From: Arsenicibacter rosenii
GTDB taxonomy: Bacteria > Bacteroidota > Bacteroidia > Cytophagales > Spirosomataceae
Direction: 5' to 3'
Assembly (NCBI RefSeq): GCF_001870735.1
Contig: NZ_MORL01000011.1
Location: 62,001 to 126,000, forward strand
DNA length: 64,000 nucleotides
This document shows, one piece after another, positions 15,992 to 24,980 of the stretch. Position numbers and translations under genes: made by a program. Under the pieces are notes generated by a model that saw only the letters and a program-made list of their open reading frames with translations, was not told the DNA's origin and made no database searches. The stretch's first letter is position 1; every line of letters starts with the position of its first letter.

Positions 15992-16005
15992 AAAGTTCAG
16001 CTTCA

Positions 16006-16095
16006 GCTCGTCGGAATTTTAAATCCCGACGCACTTAATCGCGGATGTATACATCCGCAGTCAGCAGCATCCGGATTTGCAAATCCGGATGAGCG
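16006..16095. repeat. Triple-palindrome repeat, copy E
   Basis: Full element with a slightly changed P1, perfect P2 (16041-16058) and perfect P3 (16068-16091). It ends 10 bp from the glyS stop codon, so it marks the right border of the island and may also shape the glyS transcript end. Confidence 0.92.
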
Positions 16096-16104
16096 TTAGC
16101 GGCC

Positions 16105-17616
16105 TTACAGCAGCTCCAGAATCCGCTCCATCGAAACGGCATGGCCGATTTTGGCCTTCAGCTCGCTGATGTGTACGCGCTCCTGCTCGGTTGTGTCGCG
16201 GTGACGGATCGTAACCGTGTCGTCTTCCAGCGTCTGGTAATCCACGGCAATACAGTACGGGGTTCCGATCAGATCCTGACGCGTGTACCGCTTTCCGATG
16301 GCGTCGCGCTCTTCCATGATCACGCGGAACTCGCTCCGCAGCGACTTCACGATCTGTTCGGCCTTTTCCGGCAAACCATCCTTACGTACCAGCGGGAACA
16401 CCGCCGCCTTGATCGGTGCCAGAGCCGGATGCAGTTTCAGATATGTCCGCTCTTTCTGAGTTTCGCCTTCACCAACGGTTTCTTTCGTAAACGCATTGCA
16501 GAACGTAGCCAGGAACAGACGGTCGGCCCCTACCGATGTTTCCACCACATACGGAATGTAGTTCCCGTAGGGCTTACCCGTTTCCGGGTTAATGTCGTTG
16601 TCGAAATACTGCTGCTTTTTCTTGCTCAGCTCCTGGTGGCTCTTCAGGTCAAAGTCGGTCCGGGAGTGGATACCTTCCATCTCGCGGAAACCAAACGGAA
16701 ATTCATATTCAATATCCACCGCCGCGTTGGCATAGTGCGCCAGCTTTTCGTGGATGTGGAACTTCAGCTTTGCGGCCGGCAGACCAATGGCCTTGTGGAA
16801 CGCCAGACGCGTATCGCGCCATTTTTCGTACCACTCCATTTCGGTGCCGGGGCGTACGAAATACTGCATTTCCATCTGCTCAAATTCCCGCATCCGGAAC
16901 GTAAACTGACGGGCCACGATCTCATTCCGGAACGCCTTACCGATCTGGGCAATCCCAAACGGAACTTTCATCCGGCCGGTTTTCTGCACGTTCAGGAAGT
17001 TCACGAAAATACCCTGCGCCGTTTCCGGACGCAGATAAATCAGGCTGGCATCTTCGGCCACCGAACCCACCTGCGTGGAGAACATCAGGTTAAACTGACG
17101 CACTTCCGTCCAGTTTGATGTACCGGAGATCGGGCAGACAATGCCTTCGGCAATGATCAGGTCACGGAGACCTTCCATGTCTTCGGCGCCCTGGAGGCGG
17201 CCCAGCTCATTGCGTAATGCCTGGCCACGGGCTTCGTCACCGGCTTTCTCGTATTGTTCGGCTTTGCCCTCCAGGAGCTGGTCAGCGCGGTAGCGTTTTT
17301 TCGAGTCCTTGTTATCAATCATCGGGTCGTTGAACGAGTCAACGTGGCCCGACGCTTTCCACGTCAGCGGGTGCATGAAAATCGACGCATCGATACCCAC
17401 CACCTCATCGTGCAGCTGGGTCATGGCTTTCCACCACGCCGTTTTCAGGTTATTTTTCAGTTCAACGCCGTTCTGACCATAGTCGTAAACCGCCTGTAAA
17501 CCATCATAAATTTCCGAAGAAGGGAACACAAAACCGTATTCTTTCGCGTGCGCGATGATGTCCTGCAACGAGGTTGCCGGTGTCGCTGCTGCCTGCGTCT
17601 CTTTGTTATCTGACAT
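16105..17616 (-). CDS. glyS: Glycyl-tRNA synthetase (dimeric type)
   Basis: Class II aminoacyl-tRNA synthetase of the alpha2 type, charging tRNA-Gly. 503 aa with an N-terminal catalytic core beginning LQDIIAHAKEYGFVFPSSEIY, motif 2 region FGIAQIGKAFRNEI, motif 3 region ETSVGADRLFLATF and a C-terminal anticodon-binding domain (PIKAAVFPLVRKDGLPEKA). The ATG at 17614-17616 gives a short Ala/Thr-rich lead before the conserved start. Monocistronic; its 3' end abuts repeat E. An essential housekeeping gene and a stable chromosomal anchor for the island. Confidence 0.96.
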   Translation of the reverse strand: MSDNKETQAAATPATSLQDIIAHAKEYGFVFPSSEIYDGLQAVYDYGQNGVELKNNLKTAWWKAMTQLHDEVVGIDASIFMHPLTWKASGHVDSFNDPMIDNKDSKKRYRADQLLEGKAEQYEKAGDEARGQALRNELGRLQGAEDMEGLRDLIIAEGIVCPISGTSNWTEVRQFNLMFSTQVGSVAEDASLIYLRPETAQGIFVNFLNVQKTGRMKVPFGIAQIGKAFRNEIVARQFTFRMREFEQMEMQYFVRPGTEMEWYEKWRDTRLAFHKAIGLPAAKLKFHIHEKLAHYANAAVDIEYEFPFGFREMEGIHSRTDFDLKSHQELSKKKQQYFDNDINPETGKPYGNYIPYVVETSVGADRLFLATFCNAFTKETVGEGETQKERTYLKLHPALAPIKAAVFPLVRKDGLPEKAEQIVKSLRSEFRVIMEERDAIGKRYTRQDLIGTPYCIAVDYQTLEDDTVTIRHRDTTEQERVHISELKAKIGHAVSMERILELL

Positions 17617-17784
17617 GAGGGACTTTCTTTCCGCTGGTTATTGTCAATACATTTCACCGGGCCGAAACCCGAATTGAGCCGCAAAGATAACCGTTGCATT
17701 GATAAAGACAGAAATTGCCTAACTTTCGGTATCTATTTTTCTGAGAATCGTATGCTGATTAACAGATATAGCTGAAATTGTCAA

Positions 17785-18126
17785 ATGGATAAAGTAACCA
17801 CGTATAAGCAGATTGTTCGCGGGATTATTGAAGAAATTGCCTCGTGGTCATCGGCAAACAAAGATATAGAAACCATGACGGCGCTCGACGAACAGCATGG
17901 TCAGTATTTGTTACTTTCAGATGGCTGGCTAAAGGATGGGCTACGAATGTATGGCCCACTAGTCCATGTTGAAGTCAAGCAAGACGGGAAAGTCTGGCTC
18001 AGACATGATGGGACGGATCTGGAGATCGGCCGGCAGTTATTAAATGCCGGTGTGGCTCCTATGGATTTAGTACCGGCGTTCCATGACCCCGTTACCCGGC
18101 AATACGCAGGTTATGCCGTAGCTTAG
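17785..18126 (+). CDS. XisI-family protein (fdxN element excision controlling factor-like), without XisH
   Basis: 113 aa matching XisI throughout: MDKVTTYKQIVRGIIEEIA, HGQYLLLSDGWLKDGLRMYGPLVHVEV, GKVWLRHDGTDLEIGRQLLNAG and FHDPVTRQYAGYAVA. XisI proteins are known mainly from cyanobacteria, where they accompany XisH and were linked to excision of the fdxN element. Here no XisH homologue lies beside it, and neither a recombinase nor a nif gene is in the window. It has its own perfect terminator. Its role here is unknown; an antitoxin-like or regulatory function has to stay a guess. Confidence 0.85.
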   Translation: MDKVTTYKQIVRGIIEEIASWSSANKDIETMTALDEQHGQYLLLSDGWLKDGLRMYGPLVHVEVKQDGKVWLRHDGTDLEIGRQLLNAGVAPMDLVPAFHDPVTRQYAGYAVA

Positions 18127-18132
18127 GATGAC

Positions 18133-18165
18133 AACTCCCCGAGGGTTTTGAACCCTCGGGGAGTT
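18133..18165. terminator. Perfect 15-bp hairpin between converging genes
   Basis: AACTCCCCGAGGGTT, a 3-nt loop and the exact complement. It lies 7 bp after the xisI stop and 13 bp before the end of the opposite gene, so it can serve both directions. Confidence 0.85.
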
Positions 18166-18178
18166 AATGGCTAGTTTG

Positions 18179-19060
18179 TTACAACTTCGCCACCATCCGG
18201 TCGAATACCTCGCGCTGGGCCTTCATGGACGCAATTTTGTCAGCAGGGTTGGTATGGCATTCCAGCAGTACCCAACCGTCGTACTTCATCTTCGCCAGAT
18301 TGGTGAGCAGGGCGGCGTAGGGATAATCCGTGCGGTCGAGCTCACGGACGTGACACGTATCCCCGAACCGGTCTTTTACCAGATTGAAATTATACTCGAA
18401 TCCCTGTCCGTTCAGGTCCTGCGGGTTGCAGTTCCAGCAGATAACGGCATTTTTGTTCGGAGCGGCATCCATGATCTGCTTTGTTGCCGGTAGTTCCTGC
18501 GTGGCCTCGCCGTGCACTTCCAGCCGGATTTTCTGCCCGAAATCAGCTGCGTAGATCGCCAGTTCGTTTAACGCTTTTCCGATCTGTTCGAGCGTCTGTT
18601 CGGCGGGTACTTCCTTGTGCAGCGCGTTTGGCTTCACCTTTACCCCCGTTCCGCCCACATCGGCACTCAACCGGATAAATTCTTTTGTCCGCTCAATCGA
18701 CGCCTTCACCCGGTTCGGTTCGATGAAATCATACTGCTGATTGGTGCCTAAGCCCACCAGTTGCACCGGGCTGTCGGCAAACCGCTTCCTGACCTCCTGC
18801 CGGGCGGCAGTGCTCAGGTCAGGCATCACCTTATGAGCATGGTCTACCCGCAACTCAACGCCGAGGATATTGGTGTCTGTACAGTTTTTGATGATCGTCG
18901 GCACGTCCCAGTCCTTTCCCCACAGGTAGGTGACAAACCCTAGTTTCATGGCTGATTTTTTCCACGAAGGATCATGGGCAAAGCCTGTACCGGTAAGCAC
19001 AGAGGCACCCGCCAGCAGGGAAAGTTCTTTCAGGAACGTTTTGCGGTTAATGGTCGACAT
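18179..19060 (-). CDS. Exported sugar phosphate isomerase/epimerase (AP endonuclease family 2 TIM barrel)
   Basis: 293 aa. An N-terminal export signal (INRKTFLKELSLLAGASVLTGTGFA) precedes an IolE/xylose isomerase-like TIM barrel: MKLGFVTYLWGKDWDVPTIIKNC, LGVELRVDHAHK, GGTGVKVKPNALHKE, RLEVHGEATQELP and GWVLLECHTNPADK. Glu and His residues in these blocks fit the metal-binding site. The substrate is unknown. It is 81 bp downstream of the DUF2264 gene on the same strand, so both may serve extracytoplasmic carbohydrate processing. Confidence 0.83.
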   Translation of the reverse strand: MSTINRKTFLKELSLLAGASVLTGTGFAHDPSWKKSAMKLGFVTYLWGKDWDVPTIIKNCTDTNILGVELRVDHAHKVMPDLSTAARQEVRKRFADSPVQLVGLGTNQQYDFIEPNRVKASIERTKEFIRLSADVGGTGVKVKPNALHKEVPAEQTLEQIGKALNELAIYAADFGQKIRLEVHGEATQELPATKQIMDAAPNKNAVICWNCNPQDLNGQGFEYNFNLVKDRFGDTCHVRELDRTDYPYAALLTNLAKMKYDGWVLLECHTNPADKIASMKAQREVFDRMVAKL

Positions 19061-19141
19061 ACGTAGTCTGGATAAGGGGTTGGAGGAGTTAATACGTTGT
19101 ACTCCAACAAAGACCCGCCAGCCGGTTTATTACTGCGCCCG

Positions 19142-20389
19142 TTATCCCTTTATGGCATGATCGGCCTTGACATCCTGCCCCGACCAGATCTTTTTCGCCG
19201 TCCAGTCTTCGGCCGGTGCCGTCCAGAACGGATCATCGGCACCGAGGCCAAGCGGCAGGAAGGCTTCGGTGCATAAATACAGGCTTCCGGTCGAGATATA
19301 GCCTTCGCCAATCGACGGCTGATGCCCGCACAAACCGATCTGTAGCCAGCCTTTGGCATCGAACGTGCCCGGCGCGTCCATCGTCCGGCGGATCACGGCC
19401 GACAAGGCTGCTTTTACCTGCCCGGCGGTTAATTCGGCGGGTAACTGCTTCTGGTAAGCCATTTGGGCCAAGAGCTGGAACGCGCCGCAGCGATAGGCCA
19501 GCGACCGGCCATAGGCGGCAAACGACCCGTCTGGCGCAATCATCCGCTCCTGAATCATGGCATAGCGTTGTGCACGTTCCCGTAAGGTAGCCAAGAGGTT
19601 TTTGTCGCCTTTCCGGGCATCGACCAGCGTTTGTACCACATCCAGCAGCATCGGCTGAATCACGTAGCTGTTGTAATAATCCCAGTGAAAGTCAGGGCCA
19701 TCACCATAGGCGCCGTCGCCTTTGTACCAATTCTGGTGTTGCCGGATAGCATAGTCCATCCGCATTTCGTCGCACTCACCCGTAAATTTCAGGAGGGCCG
19801 CTTCAACCATCGCGCTGAACAGCAGCCAGTTGTTATAGCCCGGCTTAATCACGCGGCTTGCTTTCAGGGCCGTGATCAGGCGGGTTTGGGTATCTTTATC
19901 GAGTTGCTTCCAGAGCTGATCAGGGGCCCGCAACAGCCCGTGTGCCAGAAAAGCCGCATCCACCAGCGGCTGACCACCCTGCGTAAAATTCAGGAAATCC
20001 GGCGACTGTGGATTCACGCCGCTGGCAATAGCTCTGCGCGCCAGGTCACCATATTTCTGCTGCTGCGCCTTCTCCGCTCCCGTTGCCGGGGCATCGAGCC
20101 ACGGAGCCAGCCCGGCCAGCGTCCGGCCAAGTGCTTCCAGATGCGACACCCGCCGACGGCCTTCTTCCTGCCCTGGTGCCGACTCGACCGGCATGGTTGC
20201 CTTCAGCTGTCCTTTAGCTAAGGCATTCAGCACCGGATCGGCCACTTTCAGGAGCGTTTGCAGCCAGTAGGCGCGGTCTGTTTCGGCCAGGGTAGCCGGT
20301 GCGGTATTTGTAGCAGCAAAACCCTGTACAGAGGTAAATCCGGCAAGCGGAAGCGCCGAAAAGAGGCGGGTAAAATAGCGTCGGTTCAT
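19142..20389 (-). CDS. DUF2264 family exported protein
   Basis: 415 aa with an export signal starting MNRRYFTRLFSALPLAGF and a DUF2264 body (YWLQTLLKVADPVLNAL, SHLEALGRTLAGLAPWL, GYNNWLLFSAMVEAALLKF, GDGAYGDGPDFHWDYYNSYVIQPM, EGYISTGSLYLCTEAFLPLGL). The family has an alpha-toroid-like pattern and is common in polysaccharide loci of Bacteroidota, including those for uronate-containing glycans. ATG at 20387-20389 is preferred to TTG at 20404 because it starts the signal. Half-sites resembling the LacI operator occur just upstream, so membership of the pectin regulon is possible but unproven. Confidence 0.85.
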   Translation of the reverse strand: MNRRYFTRLFSALPLAGFTSVQGFAATNTAPATLAETDRAYWLQTLLKVADPVLNALAKGQLKATMPVESAPGQEEGRRRVSHLEALGRTLAGLAPWLDAPATGAEKAQQQKYGDLARRAIASGVNPQSPDFLNFTQGGQPLVDAAFLAHGLLRAPDQLWKQLDKDTQTRLITALKASRVIKPGYNNWLLFSAMVEAALLKFTGECDEMRMDYAIRQHQNWYKGDGAYGDGPDFHWDYYNSYVIQPMLLDVVQTLVDARKGDKNLLATLRERAQRYAMIQERMIAPDGSFAAYGRSLAYRCGAFQLLAQMAYQKQLPAELTAGQVKAALSAVIRRTMDAPGTFDAKGWLQIGLCGHQPSIGEGYISTGSLYLCTEAFLPLGLGADDPFWTAPAEDWTAKKIWSGQDVKADHAIKG

Positions 20390-20561
20390 CGAAAACGTTG
20401 TCAAATTTTACCTAATAAAGCGCTTTTGTGCCGGCATTCTACTTTTAGAGAACGTTTAGCCTATCCCATGCCCGCCATCGCTTCATCTATCACGGAAAAT
20501 CCACACATCTTCCTTTAAAACTCTATTTTTCAATATATTTACCTTACCTAAGCCGATCGGT

Positions 20562-23500
20562 ATGAAGCCTCTGCTGTCCTTTATCTTTCTTCTCTTTTTC
20601 TGTTTACCGGATAGCATGGCTCAATCCGGTACCCCAACTACCGTGCTGACGGGAAAAGTCGTTGATGAAGCGACCGGTAATCCGCTGCCTTTTGCCAACG
20701 TTTTTATCAACAATACCACGCGTGGTACCTCAACCGACGAGAACGGGAACTATCGGCTGGCGAATGTACCCATCGGCACCATCGAAATTGTCGCTTCGTT
20801 TGTCGGCTACACGACGATCCGTCAGTACCTGCGGCTCGAAGACCGGCCGGCGTATTCGGTTCAGATCAAACTCAAAGCCGATGCCAGCCAACTGACCGGT
20901 GTTACCGTATCGGCGAAACGCAGTAAATTCTGGGAGCGCCGGTTCCGCCTGTTCCGGGAAGCCCTCCTGGGCGATTCACCATTTCAGAGTCAGTGTGCGA
21001 TCATCAACTCCGGCGTTGTTCAGCTATCGGAAGAAGAAGGCCACCTGAAGGCAAAAGCATCCGAACCGTTAATCATTGAGAACAGGGCACTTGGTTACCG
21101 GATTTTTTATGATCTGGCGTATTTCGATCTGTATCAGATGGCTACGTTTTATGCCGGCACCGCCCGTTTTGAAGAGCTGAAAGCCGCTAATCCCGACCAG
21201 ACCGAACGCTGGCAGCGGCACCGCAAACAGGCTTACGACGGGTCGACCCGCCATTTGATGGCCAGTATGATTGCCGGTACGGCCGAACGGGAAGGCTTTA
21301 TGATATACCAGAGCAGCATCAATGTACCATCAATAGCTTCGTCACAGATCTTACTCAACGACAATCACTTCCGGTCGAAACCCGTTAAAACGGATACGCT
21401 GTTCAGGCAGGGCGAATTGGCTTTTGAGCGGATTATGACGACGACCAAACCACTCGAAATCTTTTATACGCATCGTTTTTCCAAAACGTCGCCATACCGC
21501 GACATGCCCTATGCCTATTCGCTCATGATGCTGCCGAAAGGAACCTGCGAGGTCAATGTCGACGGTACGATTACGCAGGCCCAGGGCATGGAAATACGCG
21601 GTCATCTCGGCAACGACCGGCTGGCGAACATGCTGCCCGCCGACTGGTACCCGCCCGTTAAAGGGGCCTCGCTGGCAGCGCAGATTCCCAGCGCAGGCAC
21701 CATCCTGAAAGCCGACAAACGCCTAGATTCCCTAAGCCGGGCCTGGGAGCAGCAGCATACCCGGCAAACGCCCGCCGTTTTCCTGCATACCGACAAAGCC
21801 CTCTATGCCACCGGCGACCGGCTCTGGTTCAGTGCCTTTTACCTGCATGCGTCCAGCCTGCAGCTGATTCCGAACACGTTCTCCGACCTTGATCCATCCA
21901 TCCATGTTGCCCTGCTCGGCCCCGACGGGCAAATCGTCCGCCACGAATGGGTAGCCCTGCGCGACGGACGGGGCAGCGGGGATTTCTTCCTCCCGGATAC
22001 GCTGCGCACGGGTCTGTACCACCTGTACGCCTACACCGAAGGCCAGCGGGTTGACTCATTGCCTGCCTTTCAGCGAACATTATCGGTTTACAACTTCTTT
22101 CCGGCAGCCCAAACGTCCGCAACACCGGCATCCTCCGTTAATCCGGTTAAGCCAGCAGGCAACTCATTGCCATTGACAGATCGCCGGGCAATTGACATAC
22201 AGTTTTTACCGGAAGGCGGGCGGTGGGTTTCCGGGCTAACGAGCCGGTTGGCCATTCGCGCCGTAGACCGGCATGGCAGGGGCATTGTCGTGCGGGGACG
22301 GGTGCAGGTAATGCCGGCAGGTGATGCCGTCCGGTTTGAAACAGGCAGTCATGGTCTGGGTCTTCTTACGCTGACACCCGCAGACAGCCAGACGTATGTG
22401 GCGCACTGGCAAACCGAAAGCGACTCAGGGATGATTACGCTCCGCCAACCCGACCCCGCAGGACTGACCCTGAAAGCCGACGTCACGACAGACAGCAGCC
22501 GTCTGGCGATTTACATCCGTGGTTCGGCGGCCTACGCCAGACAAATCATTTACCTGACGATTCAAAGCCGGGGCCAGCTGCTGCAACAAAACAAAATCCA
22601 GCTGGAAGAGGGTAAGGCCAATCTGGATTTGCTTGTGGCTAAACTGCCGCCGGGCCTGTGCCAGATTACCTTGTTCGATGCCCATGCGCGGCCGTGGGCT
22701 GAGCGGCTGGTGTTTATTCCGGAGCATTTGCCCCCTGTGCAGGTCAGCATGCAGATGGATCAGACACGCTACCAACCCCGGCAGCAGGCCCGGCTCACGA
22801 TGACGCTTACCGATGGCGGCGGTTTTCCGCTGAATGCCAACCTGTCGACCGCCATTGCAGATGCTGACCAACTCCCCCCTGATACGCTCACGGCCGATAT
22901 ATACACCCACCTGCTGCTAACCGGTGAACTACAACGTCCGATGACCGGCCTGACTACGTTTTTACGCAGTAACGCACACACAGGCAGGGTAACGCTCGAT
23001 CAGGCGCTGATGACCTTCGGCTGGCGGCGCATAAACTGGCAGCAGACCCAACCCGCTGTCACCGAAGCCGCTGACACACTGGGAGGCATTGTCATCAGCG
23101 GCCGTGTTCTTGACAAAAAGGGTAAACCGGTGCCGAATGCCGAAGTTATGTTTACGTCCCGTGCATCGGGACGGCCCTTCAGCCGGTCGGTCGGCGCTGA
23201 TAATCAAGGCTATTTCCGGCTTGGCGGCCTCATGATTACCGATACCCTGAAACTGATGGCACAGGCATTTGATTACAAGCTACAGGCCATTAAAGCGACC
23301 ATTCTGTTTGATAAGCCCGCTGCGTCGGTCCCTGTCGACCGGCAAACGCACTTTGTCAATGATAGTACACTGGTCGACTGGGCCGCTTTGTCTTCAGCCC
23401 TGCGGGCGGCGCGGGCGCGGCAGGAAGCAACACCGCAATTTTACCGGCAGCGTAATGCGAAGCTGCTGGGTGAGGTCACGGTCAGGGCCGAAAAGCCACG

Positions 23501-24170
23501 GGACGTGGAAAGGCAACGGACCAGTTCGTTAGGCACACCGGATTATAGTATTACCATTGATGAACGACTTTCGCAGTATCCCAACGTCTATGAGATGATG
23601 ATGGGACGCGTGCCGGGCGTACAGGTCTCACGGTTGTCTCAGTCGGCCAGCGGCTATACGGTTGTGATTCGCGGCATTGGCACACTCACGGGAAGCGTTC
23701 AGCCGTTGTATATCCTTGATGGTGTTTATCTGACAGAAAATGAAGAAGGCAGTATTCTGCTGTCACTCGATCCGAACAGCATTGAGCGCATCGACATCAT
23801 TAAAAACGCCGGTGTAGCCGCCTACGGGGCGCGGGGTGCTAACGGCGTCATTATTTTTTACACAAAAAAAGGCCCTGCAAAAACCAAACCCGCCTCCGCC
23901 GATCTCGTGGCAACGGACCTGACTGTTATTGGTTTTCCGACCGTCCGCGAGTTTTATATACCGGCCTTTGAGGCTATGCCCGACGGCACCAAACCCGTTG
24001 ACCGCCGTGATATAATTTTCTGGAAACCCGTTTTGCAAACCGACGCCCAGGGTCAGGTAAAACTAGACTTCCCGATCTCGGATGTAGTCCGGTATCTGCG
24101 GGTATCCGTGCAGGGTATTACGACCTATGGCCGCCCGATTAGTGTCGAACAACTAATTCGGGTGCAATAA
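20562..24170 (+). CDS. Large periplasmic protein with CarboxypepD, MG-like and TonB-plug domains but no beta-barrel
   Basis: 1202 aa. Signal peptide, CarboxypepD-regulatory domain (about 28-110: LTGKVVDEATGNPLPFANVF), an unassigned segment, an alpha-2-macroglobulin MG2-like domain near 405 (FLHTDKALYATGDRLWFSAFY), further beta-sandwich regions, a second CarboxypepD domain near 845-915, then a plug domain near 990-1110 (VIRGIGTLTGSVQPLYILDG, LDPNSIERIDIIKNAG). It ends about 85 residues after the plug with a beta-sandwich, so the 22-stranded receptor barrel is absent. Such proteins are recurrent in Bacteroidota and of unknown function; a scaffold or protease-inhibitor-like role is speculation. 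Next gene 93 bp downstream. Confidence 0.8.
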   Translation: MKPLLSFIFLLFFCLPDSMAQSGTPTTVLTGKVVDEATGNPLPFANVFINNTTRGTSTDENGNYRLANVPIGTIEIVASFVGYTTIRQYLRLEDRPAYSVQIKLKADASQLTGVTVSAKRSKFWERRFRLFREALLGDSPFQSQCAIINSGVVQLSEEEGHLKAKASEPLIIENRALGYRIFYDLAYFDLYQMATFYAGTARFEELKAANPDQTERWQRHRKQAYDGSTRHLMASMIAGTAEREGFMIYQSSINVPSIASSQILLNDNHFRSKPVKTDTLFRQGELAFERIMTTTKPLEIFYTHRFSKTSPYRDMPYAYSLMMLPKGTCEVNVDGTITQAQGMEIRGHLGNDRLANMLPADWYPPVKGASLAAQIPSAGTILKADKRLDSLSRAWEQQHTRQTPAVFLHTDKALYATGDRLWFSAFYLHASSLQLIPNTFSDLDPSIHVALLGPDGQIVRHEWVALRDGRGSGDFFLPDTLRTGLYHLYAYTEGQRVDSLPAFQRTLSVYNFFPAAQTSATPASSVNPVKPAGNSLPLTDRRAIDIQFLPEGGRWVSGLTSRLAIRAVDRHGRGIVVRGRVQVMPAGDAVRFETGSHGLGLLTLTPADSQTYVAHWQTESDSGMITLRQPDPAGLTLKADVTTDSSRLAIYIRGSAAYARQIIYLTIQSRGQLLQQNKIQLEEGKANLDLLVAKLPPGLCQITLFDAHARPWAERLVFIPEHLPPVQVSMQMDQTRYQPRQQARLTMTLTDGGGFPLNANLSTAIADADQLPPDTLTADIYTHLLLTGELQRPMTGLTTFLRSNAHTGRVTLDQALMTFGWRRINWQQTQPAVTEAADTLGGIVISGRVLDKKGKPVPNAEVMFTSRASGRPFSRSVGADNQGYFRLGGLMITDTLKLMAQAFDYKLQAIKATILFDKPAASVPVDRQTHFVNDSTLVDWAALSSALRAARARQEATPQFYRQRNAKLLGEVTVRAEKPRDVERQRTSSLGTPDYSITIDERLSQYPNVYEMMMGRVPGVQVSRLSQSASGYTVVIRGIGTLTGSVQPLYILDGVYLTENEEGSILLSLDPNSIERIDIIKNAGVAAYGARGANGVIIFYTKKGPAKTKPASADLVATDLTVIGFPTVREFYIPAFEAMPDGTKPVDRRDIIFWKPVLQTDAQGQVKLDFPISDVVRYLRVSVQGITTYGRPISVEQLIRVQ

Positions 24171-24263
24171 GCGGATTTGATCAATCAACGCTGCTTACAC
24201 TTGCCCAACCCCGCTCCGTTCGCTATATTCACATTTTTACAAGTGAATACTGACCTCAACGTA

Positions 24264-24980
24264 ATGAAACCAGCTCCGTTACCGGCCAACGAATCGGCTC
24301 GGCTCAAGGCTCTTGCCTCATACAATATCCTGGATACGCTCCCGGAACAAACGTACGATGACATTGTCCGGACCGCCTCCGAAATATGCCGGACACCCAT
24401 CGCGGCCATTAACCTGATTGACACAGACCGTCAATGGACAAAAGCTAAAAAACGCCTTGCCGATGGCGATATCCCGCGCATACACTCGTTCTGCGCCCAT
24501 ACGATTCTCAAACCCGATGAGCCGCTGATTGTGCAGGATGCACGCCTCGACGAACGATTTGCCGACAACCCGCTGACCACCGGCGCACCGTACGTTATTT
24601 TCTACGCCGGTATTCCGCTAACCGATCCCGATGGCTATGCCCTTGGCTCACTGTGTGTGGTCGACAGCCGCCCCCGTACGCTAACCGATAATCAGATTCT
24701 GTCGCTGAAAACATTGGCCAAACTGGTTAATGCTTACCTTACTTTGCACCGTACGAGGCTGGAACTAGCCGAACACCAGCGCCAGATCGAGATTGTCAGG
24801 GAGCGCAAAGCCAGATTCCGGCTGTTTATTGCCAACACACTGGAACCCAATATCCTGTCGATTCAGGCGAATACACAGCGCATGGCCAAGCTGGTAACCC
24901 GCGACGATCAGTTGTTGCCGCTAAATACCATCAAAGACGCCTGCGACCAGATCAAAAAAGGGACCAGCCTGTTATCCTAG
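24264..24980 (+). CDS. GAF-domain protein with a short helical tail resembling a His-less kinase dimerisation region
   Basis: 238 aa. Residues 8-165 form a GAF domain of the type often found before GGDEF or histidine kinase modules (LKALASYNILDTLPEQTYDDIVRTA, IHSFCAHTIL, GIPLTDPDGYALGSLCVVD). A helical tail follows (ARFRLFIANTLEPNILSIQANTQ) that resembles the DHp helix of histidine kinases, but with Asn/Thr where the phosphorylated His belongs, and no ATPase domain follows. ATG at 24264 starts MKPAPLPANESARL; an upstream TTG frame lacks domain support. It overlaps the converging SDR gene by 4 bp. Probably a ligand sensor acting through protein contacts. Confidence 0.8.
   Translation: MKPAPLPANESARLKALASYNILDTLPEQTYDDIVRTASEICRTPIAAINLIDTDRQWTKAKKRLADGDIPRIHSFCAHTILKPDEPLIVQDARLDERFADNPLTTGAPYVIFYAGIPLTDPDGYALGSLCVVDSRPRTLTDNQILSLKTLAKLVNAYLTLHRTRLELAEHQRQIEIVRERKARFRLFIANTLEPNILSIQANTQRMAKLVTRDDQLLPLNTIKDACDQIKKGTSLLS

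Noticed and set aside
13480-16095. Integron attC sites
   Set aside because: The elements are multiple symmetric palindromes without the R-box/L-box core GTTRRRY, and no integrase is visible.
16141-17118. A 325-codon plus-strand frame opposite glyS
   Set aside because: It is a shadow of glyS with GC-rich third positions; no domain or start context.
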